Shown one piece after another: positions 16,109-25,803 of a stretch of 50,162 nt of DNA. Under the pieces are notes generated by a model. It saw nothing but the letters and a program-made list of their open reading frames with translations, had not been told where the DNA came from and did no database searches. A program made the translations under genes and the position numbers. Location of the stretch: assembly GCA_937899105.1 (NCBI GenBank), contig CALBPF010000054.1, positions 1 to 50,162 of the forward strand. The letters run 5' to 3'. Positions within the stretch are counted from its first letter, which is position 1, and every line of letters begins with the position of its first letter. This DNA comes from an uncultured Flammeovirgaceae bacterium (GTDB lineage: Bacteria; Bacteroidota; Bacteroidia; Cytophagales; Cyclobacteriaceae).

Positions 16109-16948
16109 TCACATAAATATTTTGAGATAGGCAATTATGAACGGAGCTGCAAGTAATAATCCGTCAAATCGGTCCATAAACCCACCATGTCCTGGAATCA
16201 GACTTCCTGAATCCTTAATCTCAATGCTTCTCTTAAATAGCGACTCTACTAGGTCGCCATAGGTGCCCATAATCACGATAATTAAACCAATGATTAGCCA
16301 GTCTTTTAGAGGGAGTGTCATGGAATAATATGATACTCCGTATGTCATAGCCATGGCCAATAGAAGACCGCCAACACTTCCTTCCCATGACTTTTTTGGA
16401 GATACTCGCTTAAAGAGTTTTCGCTTTCCAAACCTGACCCCAGCAAAATAGGCGCCCGTGTCACTCGCCCATAAGATGAGCATGGATCCAATAATCAGGC
16501 CACCGTTATATTTTCCAATATGAAACGCAATTACGTTGATAAGTGCAAACGGAATGGCTACATAAACTATTCCAAGAAAAGTAAACGCAATTCCTCTAAA
16601 CGGTTTTACCGAATTTTTTCGATACAGGTAGATCATGTAAACACAGGCCGCTACAGGGAATGTAGCAAAGTAGAACTTGCTATCAAGCAAGGCGCTTTCG
16701 ATAAAGAATGATAATGTAAAAATGAGTGCGCCGCAAAAAGTCCCAAAGGTTTTCAATGGAATCATTCCATCCAAACCAACATTTTTGTAAAACTCTAATT
16801 GGGTTATTACACTGATAAGTAAAAATATAGCGAAATAACTCCATTGGCTATAATAGACGCTCCCGAGTATTACCAAAGCTCCGAGCACAGCAGCTATTAT
16901 TCGCTGCTTTAGATTACTGTATTTACCTAAAATCGATGTCACTTTCAA
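16109..16948 (-). CDS. cdsA: Phosphatidate cytidylyltransferase
   Basis: Makes CDP-diacylglycerol from phosphatidic acid and CTP in the inner membrane. The 279-residue protein has about seven hydrophobic segments. The C-terminal signature is complete: SLFKRSIEIKDSG, then PGHGGFMDRFDG. SDTGAYFAG and KSWEGSVGG precede it. The start is a TTG at 16948 that overlaps the DUF2007 gene by 26 bases; no ATG lies nearby, so the exact start is uncertain. It is one of a tight chain with the two genes upstream. Confidence 0.93.
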   Translation of the reverse strand: MKVTSILGKYSNLKQRIIAAVLGALVILGSVYYSQWSYFAIFLLISVITQLEFYKNVGLDGMIPLKTFGTFCGALIFTLSFFIESALLDSKFYFATFPVAACVYMIYLYRKNSVKPFRGIAFTFLGIVYVAIPFALINVIAFHIGKYNGGLIIGSMLILWASDTGAYFAGVRFGKRKLFKRVSPKKSWEGSVGGLLLAMAMTYGVSYYSMTLPLKDWLIIGLIIVIMGTYGDLVESLFKRSIEIKDSGSLIPGHGGFMDRFDGLLLAAPFIIAYLKIFM

Positions 16949-17132
16949 TTATTCGCATAGCCCGGATAACTTCATCTGCCGGCACATGAACTTCAAACTG
17001 GCCGAAATTTGAATAAGATGAATCCTGTTTACTTACAATTACCGGACTAAGATTACTGTTCTCAAGAATGCCCTTCACAATTTCAGCCTTATACGATTGC
17101 TCAACTGTGAACACTTTCTGCCAGTCCGTCAT
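16923..17132 (-). CDS. DUF2007 small protein
   Basis: A 69-residue soluble protein that matches the DUF2007 (putative signal-transducing) family: WQKVFTVEQSYKAEIVKGILEN at the start and a QFEVHVPADEV stretch near residues 45-55. The family resembles PII-like folds, but its job is unknown. It overlaps the CPBP protease gene by 32 bases upstream and cdsA by 26 bases downstream, which indicates translational coupling of the three. Confidence 0.85.
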   Translation of the reverse strand: MTDWQKVFTVEQSYKAEIVKGILENSNLSPVIVSKQDSSYSNFGQFEVHVPADEVIRAMRIIESDIDFR

Positions 17133-18069
17133 GCGATGAGTTGTATTTTATAAAGTATTTTCGAAAATAAAACATAAGACTAACAGTAATAATAGCAAAT
17201 ATTAATACTGCCAACCAAGGAGCGGTCTCACTATTTTCCAAATCAAAATCTATAAAACCTGTGGTATTGAGGTAGATCAGTATCAGCATGAAGCCGTTAT
17301 TAACCAAATGAGCGAAAATTGGTATCCATAAACTGCCAGACCAATAGTAGAGATAACCAAAAAGAGCTCCCAGAAGCATGCGTGGAACGAAACCAAAAAA
17401 CTGAAGGTGTATCAGGCTGAATAGCGCCGCCGAAATCCAGATAGCTGCATGTATATTCCCGAAACTCTTATGAAGCATATTTTGAATCATACCACGAAAC
17501 ACCAGCTCTTCTCCTAGCGCGGCAAAAATTGCGATAACTGTAAAACCGATCAAGAACTCACTGAAGCTATTGAACTGTGTTAGTTGTTCTGTCATCCTGG
17601 CTGCGGCCTCTTCCGTTTCACGCGCCCAGGATTCGAAATCGCTCACAAATTCAGGAAATTGAACATTGGCATTCCATTCGATAAAAGCGCTGTTAACCGG
17701 CATAAATGCAAGGGTGACTAATCCAGTAAGTAACCATGGTAGTAAGGAAAGGCGTTTGGATATCAGTGAAGTGGGGTTAATTTTTTCTGCTCCTTTTAAA
17801 TAAAGAGCTGGTAAAACAAAAAGTCCTATAAATGATGCACTGCCTTGTAGGATGAACAACGGAAGCTTGTATGAATCAGATTCGGAGGCGTTCGACATAC
17901 CCTGGATAAATTCCATAGCAGATCCGTCAAAAACCAGTATGGCGAAGATCGATCCAATAAGTGGGCCAATAAGCATGAAGGTGATTAATGAAACTAAAAA
18001 TGCGAGTAATGCCGATACAGCTGGATGCCTATGAGGCTTAAGCCGGAAGTGATTATCAAATATGTCCAT
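17101..18069 (-). CDS. CPBP-family intramembrane metalloprotease
   Basis: A multi-span membrane protein of 322 residues with about eight hydrophobic segments. The CPBP/CAAX-protease motifs are EELVFRGM (Glu-Glu and Arg), SLIHLQ with its histidine, and FAHLVNN with the final His/Asn. The substrate is unknown; bacterial members are linked to peptide processing or to immunity to self-made peptides. It is the first gene of a minus-strand chain with DUF2007 and cdsA and is divergent from dusB. Confidence 0.9.
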   Translation of the reverse strand: MDIFDNHFRLKPHRHPAVSALLAFLVSLITFMLIGPLIGSIFAILVFDGSAMEFIQGMSNASESDSYKLPLFILQGSASFIGLFVLPALYLKGAEKINPTSLISKRLSLLPWLLTGLVTLAFMPVNSAFIEWNANVQFPEFVSDFESWARETEEAAARMTEQLTQFNSFSEFLIGFTVIAIFAALGEELVFRGMIQNMLHKSFGNIHAAIWISAALFSLIHLQFFGFVPRMLLGALFGYLYYWSGSLWIPIFAHLVNNGFMLILIYLNTTGFIDFDLENSETAPWLAVLIFAIITVSLMFYFRKYFIKYNSSHDGLAESVHS

Positions 18070-18117
18070 AAATTCGACTAAATTTACATCTTATTTTTAA
18101 ATAGGATATTCATAGTC

Positions 18118-19119
18118 ATGTCGAAGATGGTGAAAATAGGAGATGTAGAGTTGGGCGAGTTTCCGCTTTTGTTAGCGCCTATGGAGGATGTGAGCGATCC
18201 GCCTTTTAGAGCCGTTTGTAAAGAAAATGGGGCAGACTTAATGTATACAGAGTTCATTTCTTCTGAGGGGCTGATCCGACATGCAGAAAAAAGTGTTCAA
18301 AAGCTTGATATTTACGATTATGAACGTCCTATTGGGATTCAGATTTTTGGTGATAAAATTGATTCCATGCGTAAGGCTGCAGCAATTGCGGAGGCGGCAG
18401 GTCCTGAGATTATCGATATTAATTATGGATGTCCGGTAAAAAAAGTGGCTTGTAAAGGGGCAGGAGCAGGTATTCTTTTGGACCTTCCTAAAATGCAGAA
18501 AATGACTGCTGAGATTGTAAGACAGGTTAAGTTGCCGGTTACTGTTAAAACCAGATTGGGCTGGGATGATAACACAATACAGATTGTGGAGGTAGCTAAA
18601 AGATTACAGGATGTTGGCATTAAAGCGCTAACCATACACGGTCGTACAAGGAAGCAGATGTATAAAGGAGAAGCCGATTGGACAAAAATAGCTGAAGTCA
18701 AAAACCATCAAGATATACATATCCCTATCTTCGGAAATGGTGATATCGATAGTCCTGAGAAGGCCCTGGAATATCGCAATAGATACGGGGTTGACGGAAT
18801 TATGATTGGTAGAGCGGCTATCGGATACCCATGGATCTTCAATGAAATCAAACATTACTTCGAAACGGGTAGGAAATTAGCCCTACCATCCTTAGAAGAT
18901 AGACTCAATATTGCACGCCAACATCTTGATTTTTCAGTTCGTTGGAAAGGGGAAAGACAGGGCATTTTTGAGATGAGAAGACATTATACTAACTACTTCA
19001 GAGGTTTACATGGTTTTAAACCTTTCCGAACCAGACTGGTAGAATCTAATACACAAGCAGATATTCTCGCTATTCTTGAAGAGGTAGATAAAAAGTATAG
19101 CGAACCTGTGATGGCATAA
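18118..19119 (+). CDS. dusB: tRNA-dihydrouridine synthase
   Basis: A flavoenzyme that reduces specific uridines in tRNA to dihydrouridine. The FMN-binding TIM barrel shows APMEDVSDPPFR (20-31), the NYGCPVKKV stretch with the catalytic cysteine, KTRLGWDD, TIHGRTRKQ and GNGDI. The length of 333 residues is normal for DusB. It begins 48 bases from the divergent CPBP gene and is followed closely by the transporter. Confidence 0.93.
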   Translation: MSKMVKIGDVELGEFPLLLAPMEDVSDPPFRAVCKENGADLMYTEFISSEGLIRHAEKSVQKLDIYDYERPIGIQIFGDKIDSMRKAAAIAEAAGPEIIDINYGCPVKKVACKGAGAGILLDLPKMQKMTAEIVRQVKLPVTVKTRLGWDDNTIQIVEVAKRLQDVGIKALTIHGRTRKQMYKGEADWTKIAEVKNHQDIHIPIFGNGDIDSPEKALEYRNRYGVDGIMIGRAAIGYPWIFNEIKHYFETGRKLALPSLEDRLNIARQHLDFSVRWKGERQGIFEMRRHYTNYFRGLHGFKPFRTRLVESNTQADILAILEEVDKKYSEPVMA

Positions 19120-19123
19120 CACA

Positions 19124-20005
19124 TTGACCCGTAAGAACACAGATTTTTTGGCCTGGGCGTTGCTTTTTATCCTTGCTTTAATATGGGGTAGTTCATTCAT
19201 CTTAATAAAAAAAGGGCTTACAGTCTATTCGGCCTCGGAAGTTGGCGCCATTAGAATTGTAGCAGCGTATATGTTTTTGATTCCCATGGCTATTCAATCC
19301 TTAAACAAGATTCAAAGAAAGCATTGGCCATTTATTTTCGCAGTAGGGATGTTTGGCAGTTTCTTGCCCGCCTTTCTCTTTGCTACCGCACAAACACGAA
19401 TACCTAGCTCAGTCGCAGGCATACTTAACGCCTTAACGCCATTGTTTACCATGTTTATGGGTACGTTGCTTTTTTCTCAACGGGTTAATAATCTGGTTAA
19501 AGTTGGGTTGCTCTTAGGCTTCTTAGGTTCAGGAGCGCTAATGTTTGCAGGTGGAACAGGTGGAATAGAATTTAATAGCTACGCGCTATTCATAGTACTG
19601 GCAACACTGTTTTATGCTACTAATTTGAACCTTATAAAATTCAAGCTGGCAGATATTTCTGCCCGGGCGATCACAAGTCTTTCTCTATTCATTGTCGGCC
19701 CAATGGCCTTGTTACATTTGTTATTAAATACAGATTTTCTTCAAAAAACGGCTTATGGAGAAGGTGCGTTTATGGCGTTAGTAGCGCTATCAGTTCTGGG
19801 TATTGTAGGTACCGCAATAGCCTTGATTTTATTTAACCAATTGGTAAAGATAACTTCCCCAATTTTCACCAGTTCTGTTACCTACATTATTCCAATAGTT
19901 GCGGTCATATGGGGGTTGATAGATGGCGAGCGTCTATTTTTTTGGCATTATTTAGGTATGATGTTCATAATCTTAGGTGTTTATCTAGTAAATCGTAAGA
20001 TCTAA
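19124..20005 (+). CDS. EamA-family (DMT) transporter
   Basis: An inner-membrane transporter of 293 residues with ten hydrophobic segments in two EamA repeats. The first repeat opens with LALIWGSSFILIKKGL; the second ends with a conserved GxxLVNRK tail. The start is TTG at 19124, four bases after the dusB stop; no nearby ATG precedes the first membrane segment. The substrate cannot be told: this family includes amino-acid, nucleotide-sugar and drug exporters. Confidence 0.88.
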   Translation: MTRKNTDFLAWALLFILALIWGSSFILIKKGLTVYSASEVGAIRIVAAYMFLIPMAIQSLNKIQRKHWPFIFAVGMFGSFLPAFLFATAQTRIPSSVAGILNALTPLFTMFMGTLLFSQRVNNLVKVGLLLGFLGSGALMFAGGTGGIEFNSYALFIVLATLFYATNLNLIKFKLADISARAITSLSLFIVGPMALLHLLLNTDFLQKTAYGEGAFMALVALSVLGIVGTAIALILFNQLVKITSPIFTSSVTYIIPIVAVIWGLIDGERLFFWHYLGMMFIILGVYLVNRKI

Positions 20006-20041
20006 TACCCCCTTTTAATACTATAAAAACAACTTTAAATT

Positions 20042-20058
20042 TAACCCAATTTGGGTTA
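20042..20058. promoter_or_regulatory. Palindrome TAACCCAA-T-TTGGGTTA
   Basis: Eight-base arms around a single central base are exact inverted copies. It lies about 210 bases upstream of susC and 37 bases after the transporter stop. It could be an operator or a weak terminator of the preceding gene; there is no T-run behind it. Confidence 0.4.
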
Positions 20059-20221
20059 TTACTTTAATAGTTTGTTTGAGGTATACCATTAATTATTATT
20101 TCTTTTTTTGAACAAAAATGCCTTTAGGCCAGGGTTAATACCAGACTGATACACCTAATTTATTTCATACTTTCTGCGTGATTTATGCGGTTTAGCATGT
20201 GTTTATCTTAATCTGCTTAAG

Positions 20222-20249
20222 AGCGGTCTATCTCTGATCGCTAGATTTT
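20222..20249 (+). promoter_or_regulatory. Hairpin plus T-run in the susC leader, possible attenuator
   Basis: AGCGGTC (20222-20228) can pair with GATCGCT (20236-20242), with one G-U pair and a 7-base loop. AGATTTTT follows. A terminator-like structure 15-40 bases before the start codon suggests attenuation of susCD, but this was judged by eye only. Confidence 0.35.
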
Positions 20250-20263
20250 TAACCATAAAATTC

Positions 20264-23200
20264 ATGCTTATGAAGAAGTTTTTACTGTTAAGTTTTTTGC
20301 TGCCCTTTATTACCGTAGTAGTCTATGCACAGCAGAGGGTGGTTTCCGGGAAGGTCATATCTGAAGATGACGGATCTGGTTTACCGGGTGTTAATGTTTT
20401 GGAAAAAGGTACTACTAACGGGACCATTACGGATGTAAATGGAGATTACAGCATTTCTATATCAGATGGAAGTGTTCTTGTTTTTTCTTTTGTAGGATTT
20501 GAATCCCAGGAGATTACCGTAGGCGCGCGCTCGACCATTGATGTGTCTCTTTTATCTGATATTAAGCAGCTGAGTGAGGTAGTAGTAACTGCCATTGGGC
20601 TTGAGGCGAATAAAAGAGATTTGGGTTACTCAATTCAAGCGGTTCAGGCTGAAGAAGTAGCAAGATCAGGTGAAACGAACATGGTAGCAGCCCTTGCTGG
20701 TAAGGCTGCCGGTGTTCAGGTAACCAGTTCCGGAGGTACGGCCGGCGCCGCTGCTCAGATAAGAATCCGTGGTAACAGTACGATTATTGGACAGAACTCC
20801 CCCCTCTTTGTAGTGGATGGTGTACCTATAGATAATAGCACGTTCACCACCGCAGATTCTCCGGAGGATGCGGTAAGTGATTTAGGCTCCGGTGGAGTTA
20901 ATAATTCTAATAGGGCTATCGATATCAACCCAGACGACATAGGTTCTTTGACAGTGCTTAAAGGCCCGGCTGCTACGGCGTTATACGGCATCAGAGCATC
21001 TAATGGCGCTATTATAATCACCACAAAAAGAGGTAGCAATACGGCTGGAAAGCCCAAGATCAGTTTCAGTACTTCTGCTACTTTTGACAGGGTTAACAAG
21101 CTGCCAGATCTACAAAAACGATTCGCACAAGGTAATCCTGTAGAAACTCCTGACGGGTCAGGAGTATTTGTTCCAACCTTTCAAAGCCCTATGACGGGTT
21201 CTTTTACAGGATTCAGCTGGGGGCCGGAAATTTCAGACCTTAGGTATTCTACTACGCCCTCTATCTGGGATAGAAATGGCCGTATCGTTCTGGCCAGCGA
21301 CCCTACCGCTACTGATCAATTAGTTAATGCTTATGACAATGAAGGGGATTTTTTCGAAACCGGAGTCACGGTCAATAATCATATTAGTGTTTCAGGAGGA
21401 ACGGCAGATGTAACTTATTACCTGTCGTCAGGTAGGATGGACCAATCTGGTATAATACCAAATAGCGATTTTACCAGAACTTCCTTCAAGGCGACGATTT
21501 CGGCCAATCTTACTGATAAACTCAAAACCACTTTCTCAGCAAACTATATCAATTCTGGCGGCAAGCGTTCGCAAAACGGATCAAATACTTCGGGTGTTAT
21601 GCTTGGTCTGTTACGTACTTCTCCCACTTTTGATAATAGAAATGGGGTTGACCCTGATAATGATGTTTCAGCCTATCAGTTTGAAGATGGGCGTCCAAGG
21701 TCATACAGGGGGTTACTCGGTGACAGGGCCATTTATGATAACCCGTACTGGACCGTTTACAAAAACTTCCTAACGGATAATGTTGACAGAATTATTGGGT
21801 TTGCACAGGTATCCTACGACTGGCTACCGTGGCTTACTACCACCGCCAGAGTTGGTGTTGATACTTACAGTGATTTTAGAAAATTCCGTAATGACATAGG
21901 GTCAGGTACCTTACCTGCTGGACAAATTGTAAATCATTCAATCAGTAGCACGGATCTTAATACAGATATTTTAGCGACAATATCCAAAGATTTGTCTGAG
22001 GACTTTAGCCTTAATGCCACCGTGGGGTGGAATTATTATCAAAAAGACGTGGATAACCGTCGGGATGATGGCCAGGGGCTTGCATCGCGAGGTTTTTTTA
22101 ACGCGGCTAGCGCTAGTTCGATAAGTTCTGTGGAAAGACCAATAAAAAGAGAGCTCTATGGAGCTTATGGAGATATCAGATTGTCCTATAAGGAAATGTT
22201 ATTTCTTAACCTCACCGGTAGAAATGACTGGTCTTCTACGCTACCTGAAAGTAACAACTCTTTCTTCTACCCGGCAGCTGCCCTCGGATGGGCGTTTACC
22301 GAGTCGTTTGATATCGGGGATGATATCTTACCCTATGGCAAGCTGAGAGTATCTTATGGTAAAGTAGGAAATGATGCACTATTTGCCCTAACTACCTCTG
22401 GTTTTTCTCAAGCAAGAGTAAGAGATGGTTGGACTACTCCCAACGGCGTTATCTTCCCTGCCCTTGGTACGAATTCATTTATTCCGGATGGTCAGCTGGG
22501 TAATTCAGAGTTGAAGCCCGAGTTCACTACAACCTTAGAGATTGGGGCAGACCTGAGGTTTTGGCGTGGAAAAATAACCGCCGATATAACCTATTACAAC
22601 TCGCTTTCTGAAGACGTAATAAACTTGGTGGACATAGCCAGATCGTCAGGATTCCTACAAAGAGCAATTAATACGGGTGAAATAGAAAACGAAGGAATAG
22701 AGATAGCTTTAAATTCTACGCTGGTCCAATCCGGGGACTTTAGCTATGAGCTTGGATTAAACTTCCATAAGTATACGACAATAGTTAATGCTATTGCTCC
22801 GGGACTTGATGTTATCACCATAGATCCCTTTGGCACACAGCGAATACAAGTGGGTGAGCCCTACGGAATATTCTTTGGCACAAGATTCTTACGTGATGAT
22901 CAGGGCAGGATGGTAATAGATCCCTCGGATGGTATGCCGCTGCAGGATCCTGTAGATGGTAAAGTGGGAGATCCTACACCAGACTTCACGTTGGGTATAC
23001 GCAATACTTTCAACTATAAAGGGCTTCAGCTTTCATTCTTATTGGATATTAAGGAAGGCGGAGATGTATATAATGGTACCTCAGGCGTGTTGAATAATTT
23101 CGGTGTTGGTGAGGAGACCCTCGATCGTAATGAGGTTGTAACTTTCCCGGGAGTTTTAGCTGATTCTGAAGGTAATCCTACTGATCAGGTGAATAACATT

Positions 23201-23533
23201 GCAGTTGTAAAAGGTGGAACAGACGGAGGTACAAACTTCTATCAAAACTATGGTTTTGTAAACCTGGATGAGTTGACCGTTCAGGATGGATCATTTATAA
23301 GACTAAGGGATCTAAATGTTTCCTATAATCTTCCGTCCAAAGTCTTGAGTAATCTACCTTTTGAAACGGTAAGAATTGGCTTCACTGCAAGGAACGTATT
23401 CTTGATTACGGACTATACGGGCATTGATCCTGAAACTAATCTTACTGGAGATGCTAGTAACGTGTTTGCTTATGATTATTTCAATAATCCAAATACAAGA
23501 AGTTACGGGGTCAATTTAAACATCACATTCTAA
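20264..23533 (+). CDS. SusC/RagA-family TonB-linked outer-membrane transporter
   Basis: A TonB-dependent beta-barrel of 1,089 residues for import of a ligand captured by its SusD partner. A signal peptide ends near VYAQQ (residues 21-24). A carboxypeptidase-regulatory-like domain follows (about 26-105: VSGKV...GSGLPGVNVLEKGT...DVNGDYSI). The plug domain has VVVTAIG...RDLGYSIQAV and RIRGNSTI, and the barrel ends in NITF. The first ATG is 20264; the ATG at 20270 gives the more usual MKKFLLLS start. The substrate is not evident. It is followed by susD after 24 bases. Confidence 0.94.
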   Translation: MLMKKFLLLSFLLPFITVVVYAQQRVVSGKVISEDDGSGLPGVNVLEKGTTNGTITDVNGDYSISISDGSVLVFSFVGFESQEITVGARSTIDVSLLSDIKQLSEVVVTAIGLEANKRDLGYSIQAVQAEEVARSGETNMVAALAGKAAGVQVTSSGGTAGAAAQIRIRGNSTIIGQNSPLFVVDGVPIDNSTFTTADSPEDAVSDLGSGGVNNSNRAIDINPDDIGSLTVLKGPAATALYGIRASNGAIIITTKRGSNTAGKPKISFSTSATFDRVNKLPDLQKRFAQGNPVETPDGSGVFVPTFQSPMTGSFTGFSWGPEISDLRYSTTPSIWDRNGRIVLASDPTATDQLVNAYDNEGDFFETGVTVNNHISVSGGTADVTYYLSSGRMDQSGIIPNSDFTRTSFKATISANLTDKLKTTFSANYINSGGKRSQNGSNTSGVMLGLLRTSPTFDNRNGVDPDNDVSAYQFEDGRPRSYRGLLGDRAIYDNPYWTVYKNFLTDNVDRIIGFAQVSYDWLPWLTTTARVGVDTYSDFRKFRNDIGSGTLPAGQIVNHSISSTDLNTDILATISKDLSEDFSLNATVGWNYYQKDVDNRRDDGQGLASRGFFNAASASSISSVERPIKRELYGAYGDIRLSYKEMLFLNLTGRNDWSSTLPESNNSFFYPAAALGWAFTESFDIGDDILPYGKLRVSYGKVGNDALFALTTSGFSQARVRDGWTTPNGVIFPALGTNSFIPDGQLGNSELKPEFTTTLEIGADLRFWRGKITADITYYNSLSEDVINLVDIARSSGFLQRAINTGEIENEGIEIALNSTLVQSGDFSYELGLNFHKYTTIVNAIAPGLDVITIDPFGTQRIQVGEPYGIFFGTRFLRDDQGRMVIDPSDGMPLQDPVDGKVGDPTPDFTLGIRNTFNYKGLQLSFLLDIKEGGDVYNGTSGVLNNFGVGEETLDRNEVVTFPGVLADSEGNPTDQVNNIAVVKGGTDGGTNFYQNYGFVNLDELTVQDGSFIRLRDLNVSYNLPSKVLSNLPFETVRIGFTARNVFLITDYTGIDPETNLTGDASNVFAYDYFNNPNTRSYGVNLNITF

Positions 23534-23557
23534 GCTGATTAGATAAAATTTAAAAGA

Positions 23558-24967
23558 ATGAAGACAATAAAATATAAAATGATATTAGGCATCACAAGTC
23601 TGGCTATATTGACTGGTGCATGTGAATTTGGAGATACTAATGTTAATCCTGCTATACCAGCCGACGTTTCAGCCCAGGCTATAGTACCGGCGGCACAGGC
23701 CGGATTAGCTTTTGCTGTAGGTGGCGAAATGGTCAGGATCAGTGGATTGTTCATGCAACAGTTTGAAGGAATAAATGCACAACAATTTGATAATTACCAA
23801 TATCTGGTAAAAGCCAGTGATATGGATGGGGTTTGGCGAAGAGTGTATCATAATAGTCTGAATCCCTTGGTAACGGTGTTGAGAAAAGCTCAAGATGAAG
23901 ATTCCAAGCACACCGAGGGTATGGTCAAAGTGCTTATTGCCCATGGAATAGGGAGTCTTTCAGATATGTTTGGAGACGTACCTTATAACGATGCGTTTGA
24001 AGGCCTCACTGAAAATAACTTTTTCCCTACTTATGATGAACAGGAGGATGTCTATACTACTGTGCAAACCCTACTGGACGAGGCTATAATGGCGCTTGAA
24101 GGAGATGCAGGTGCAGGGCCAGCTTTGGGTGCAGATGACCTGATGTATGGTGGTGATACCGATGCATGGATAAGAGTGGCACATTCATTAAAAGCGAAAT
24201 ACTATATGCATACCTCTAAGGTGGATGCCGATGCGTACTCCAACGCCTTAAGCGAGTTGGGAGATGGGATTTCTTCAAATGCAGAGGATTTTGAGTTTAT
24301 TTTTGGCTCCGGTCCGAATGAAGCCAATCCCCAGTACCAGTTTTCACAGGACCGAGGTGGGAATATACAGATGGATGATACTTTCGTTCGGTTGATGCTG
24401 GATTTGGATGATCCCAGGTATAACGCTTTTGTAGTTCCAATCTTGCAAGAGGACGACAACGGCGTTGTGGTCGATACGGTCTTTTCATTTGATGTAGGCA
24501 CATATTATTCCATGATCAATTCTCCGGTGGTTTATATGAGCTATGCCGAAATGAAATTTATCGAGGCGGAAGCAGAGTTAATGGAGAACGGTGATATTAC
24601 GGCAGCAGAAGTTGCTCTTCAAGATGCAATTACGGCCTCTCTTTCAAAAATTATTGGGTCTGTAGATGCGGCTTATGTTGTGGCTAATAGTGATTTGCAG
24701 AGTCTTACGGATGATGAGGCACGCCTAGGGCAAATCATGACTCAAAAGTATATTGCACTCTATTCACATGGACTTGAAACATGGACTGATTTTAGAAGGA
24801 CAGGGTTTCCTGATCTAACTCCGGTTTCGGGTGGAAATAATGCATTTAACTTAAATGGTGAGATACCGAGAAGATTGCCCTATCCTCAAACTGAGATCGA
24901 TTTGAATAGTAGTAACGTTCCTATAACTTCACCTGATTTCCAAGACAGGTTTTGGTGGGATCAATAA
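23558..24967 (+). CDS. SusD/RagB-family surface lipoprotein (SusD-like 2 type)
   Basis: The lipoprotein lid that binds substrate over the SusC pore. A lipoprotein signal ends in LTGAC with the lipidated Cys22. The rest is helical, with FEGINAQQFDNY, SLSDMFGDVPYNDAFEG and the C-terminal ETWTDFRRTGFPDLTP...RRLPYPQTEIDLN typical of the SusD-like group also annotated as SusD/RagB. It has 469 residues, is intact, and is closed by a strong terminator, so susC and susD form one transcription unit. Confidence 0.92.
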   Translation: MKTIKYKMILGITSLAILTGACEFGDTNVNPAIPADVSAQAIVPAAQAGLAFAVGGEMVRISGLFMQQFEGINAQQFDNYQYLVKASDMDGVWRRVYHNSLNPLVTVLRKAQDEDSKHTEGMVKVLIAHGIGSLSDMFGDVPYNDAFEGLTENNFFPTYDEQEDVYTTVQTLLDEAIMALEGDAGAGPALGADDLMYGGDTDAWIRVAHSLKAKYYMHTSKVDADAYSNALSELGDGISSNAEDFEFIFGSGPNEANPQYQFSQDRGGNIQMDDTFVRLMLDLDDPRYNAFVVPILQEDDNGVVVDTVFSFDVGTYYSMINSPVVYMSYAEMKFIEAEAELMENGDITAAEVALQDAITASLSKIIGSVDAAYVVANSDLQSLTDDEARLGQIMTQKYIALYSHGLETWTDFRRTGFPDLTPVSGGNNAFNLNGEIPRRLPYPQTEIDLNSSNVPITSPDFQDRFWWDQ

Positions 24968-24975
24968 TTACAGTA

Positions 24976-25006
24976 AGGGGCTGTCAGAGAGGCAGCCCCT
25001 CTTTCT
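24976..25006 (+). terminator. Rho-independent terminator after susD
   Basis: AGGGGCTG (24976-24983) pairs perfectly with CAGCCCCT (24993-25000) around a 9-base loop and is followed by the T-rich CTTTCT. It lies nine bases after the susD stop. Confidence 0.85.
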
Positions 25007-25101
25007 AGAAGACCATTTTTTATTACACGGCCCCGTCGTTAGTGTGGGGTGTTTTTTTAATTCTTTTCACCAAAATAGACTTTTAAGACAGTCTCGTTTT
25101 C

Positions 25102-25803
25102 ATGAAATATTTTAGCATTGTATTTATAATTATCTGTACCTGTAAAGTGGGTATATGTCAGGTTCGGCAACAGGCAGGTAAATTAAATGTTAACACAGCT
25201 GCCGGAGGCATCGTTGAAACTAAACAGCTTCCAGTAAGTGAAGTTTCAGGAACGATGTATCTGGATGAAGAGTGGTACTTAGGTAATATCTACTTGAAAA
25301 ATCAGTCAGCGCTAAATGATGTCAGACTAAGGTACGACATAGAAAAAAATCAATTTGAGCTGAATCAAGAAAGCCAGGTTCGTGTTTTGAAGGGAGTCTT
25401 TGTAAGTCACTTTGAATATAAAGATGCTCAGGGGCAATGGAAACACTACGATTCTCACGTCAGTTTTCCAGGCCTAGGGCAAATTAATGAAGGTTTTTTT
25501 GAACGAATAGTAGACGGTAACCCCGGACTTTTTCTGAAGTCTGAAATAGAAGTAATCAAGCCTAATTATTTGGCTGCCCTGGACGTTGGGGAACGGTCGA
25601 CTAAGTATGTAAAAAATGAGATTTTTTATCTTCTGATAAACGGAACAACCAGCGCATTACCTAAGAAAAGAAAGGAGTTTTACGCTCTTTTTGGCGACTA
25701 TACCGAACGCATAAAAGAGTTCGCCAAAGCAAATAACATCAATGTAAAACAAAGGGAGGGGTTAGTTCAAGTCATCCGGTTTGCGCAATCTATGTTAAAA
25801 TGA
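25102..25803 (+). CDS. Secreted protein of unknown function
   Basis: A 233-residue protein with a signal peptide (hydrophobic 3-18, likely cut near CQV). The mature part is rich in beta strands at first (GTMYLDEEWYLGNIYLKN, VRLRYDIEKNQFELN) and ends in a helical, basic tail. Similar Cytophagales proteins pair a short beta region describing a 'wanted' property with a downstream enzyme, but no function is known to me. Its stop overlaps the next ATG (25800-25803), so it is coupled with the alpha/beta hydrolase gene. Confidence 0.8.
   Translation: MKYFSIVFIIICTCKVGICQVRQQAGKLNVNTAAGGIVETKQLPVSEVSGTMYLDEEWYLGNIYLKNQSALNDVRLRYDIEKNQFELNQESQVRVLKGVFVSHFEYKDAQGQWKHYDSHVSFPGLGQINEGFFERIVDGNPGLFLKSEIEVIKPNYLAALDVGERSTKYVKNEIFYLLINGTTSALPKKRKEFYALFGDYTERIKEFAKANNINVKQREGLVQVIRFAQSMLK

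Larger units (their letters stand above)
20006..20263. other. Gene-free leader region before susC
   Basis: This 258-base AT-rich stretch holds no convincing ORF. It contains a near-perfect palindrome (20042-20058) and a hairpin followed by a T-run just before the susC start (20222-20249). No clear TAnnTTTG box was found, so the promoter is not placed. Confidence 0.6.

Noticed and set aside
25024..25058. Second hairpin with T-run after susD
   Set aside because: The stem has unpaired bases and depends mainly on CCCC/GGGG; the terminator at 24976 is far better.
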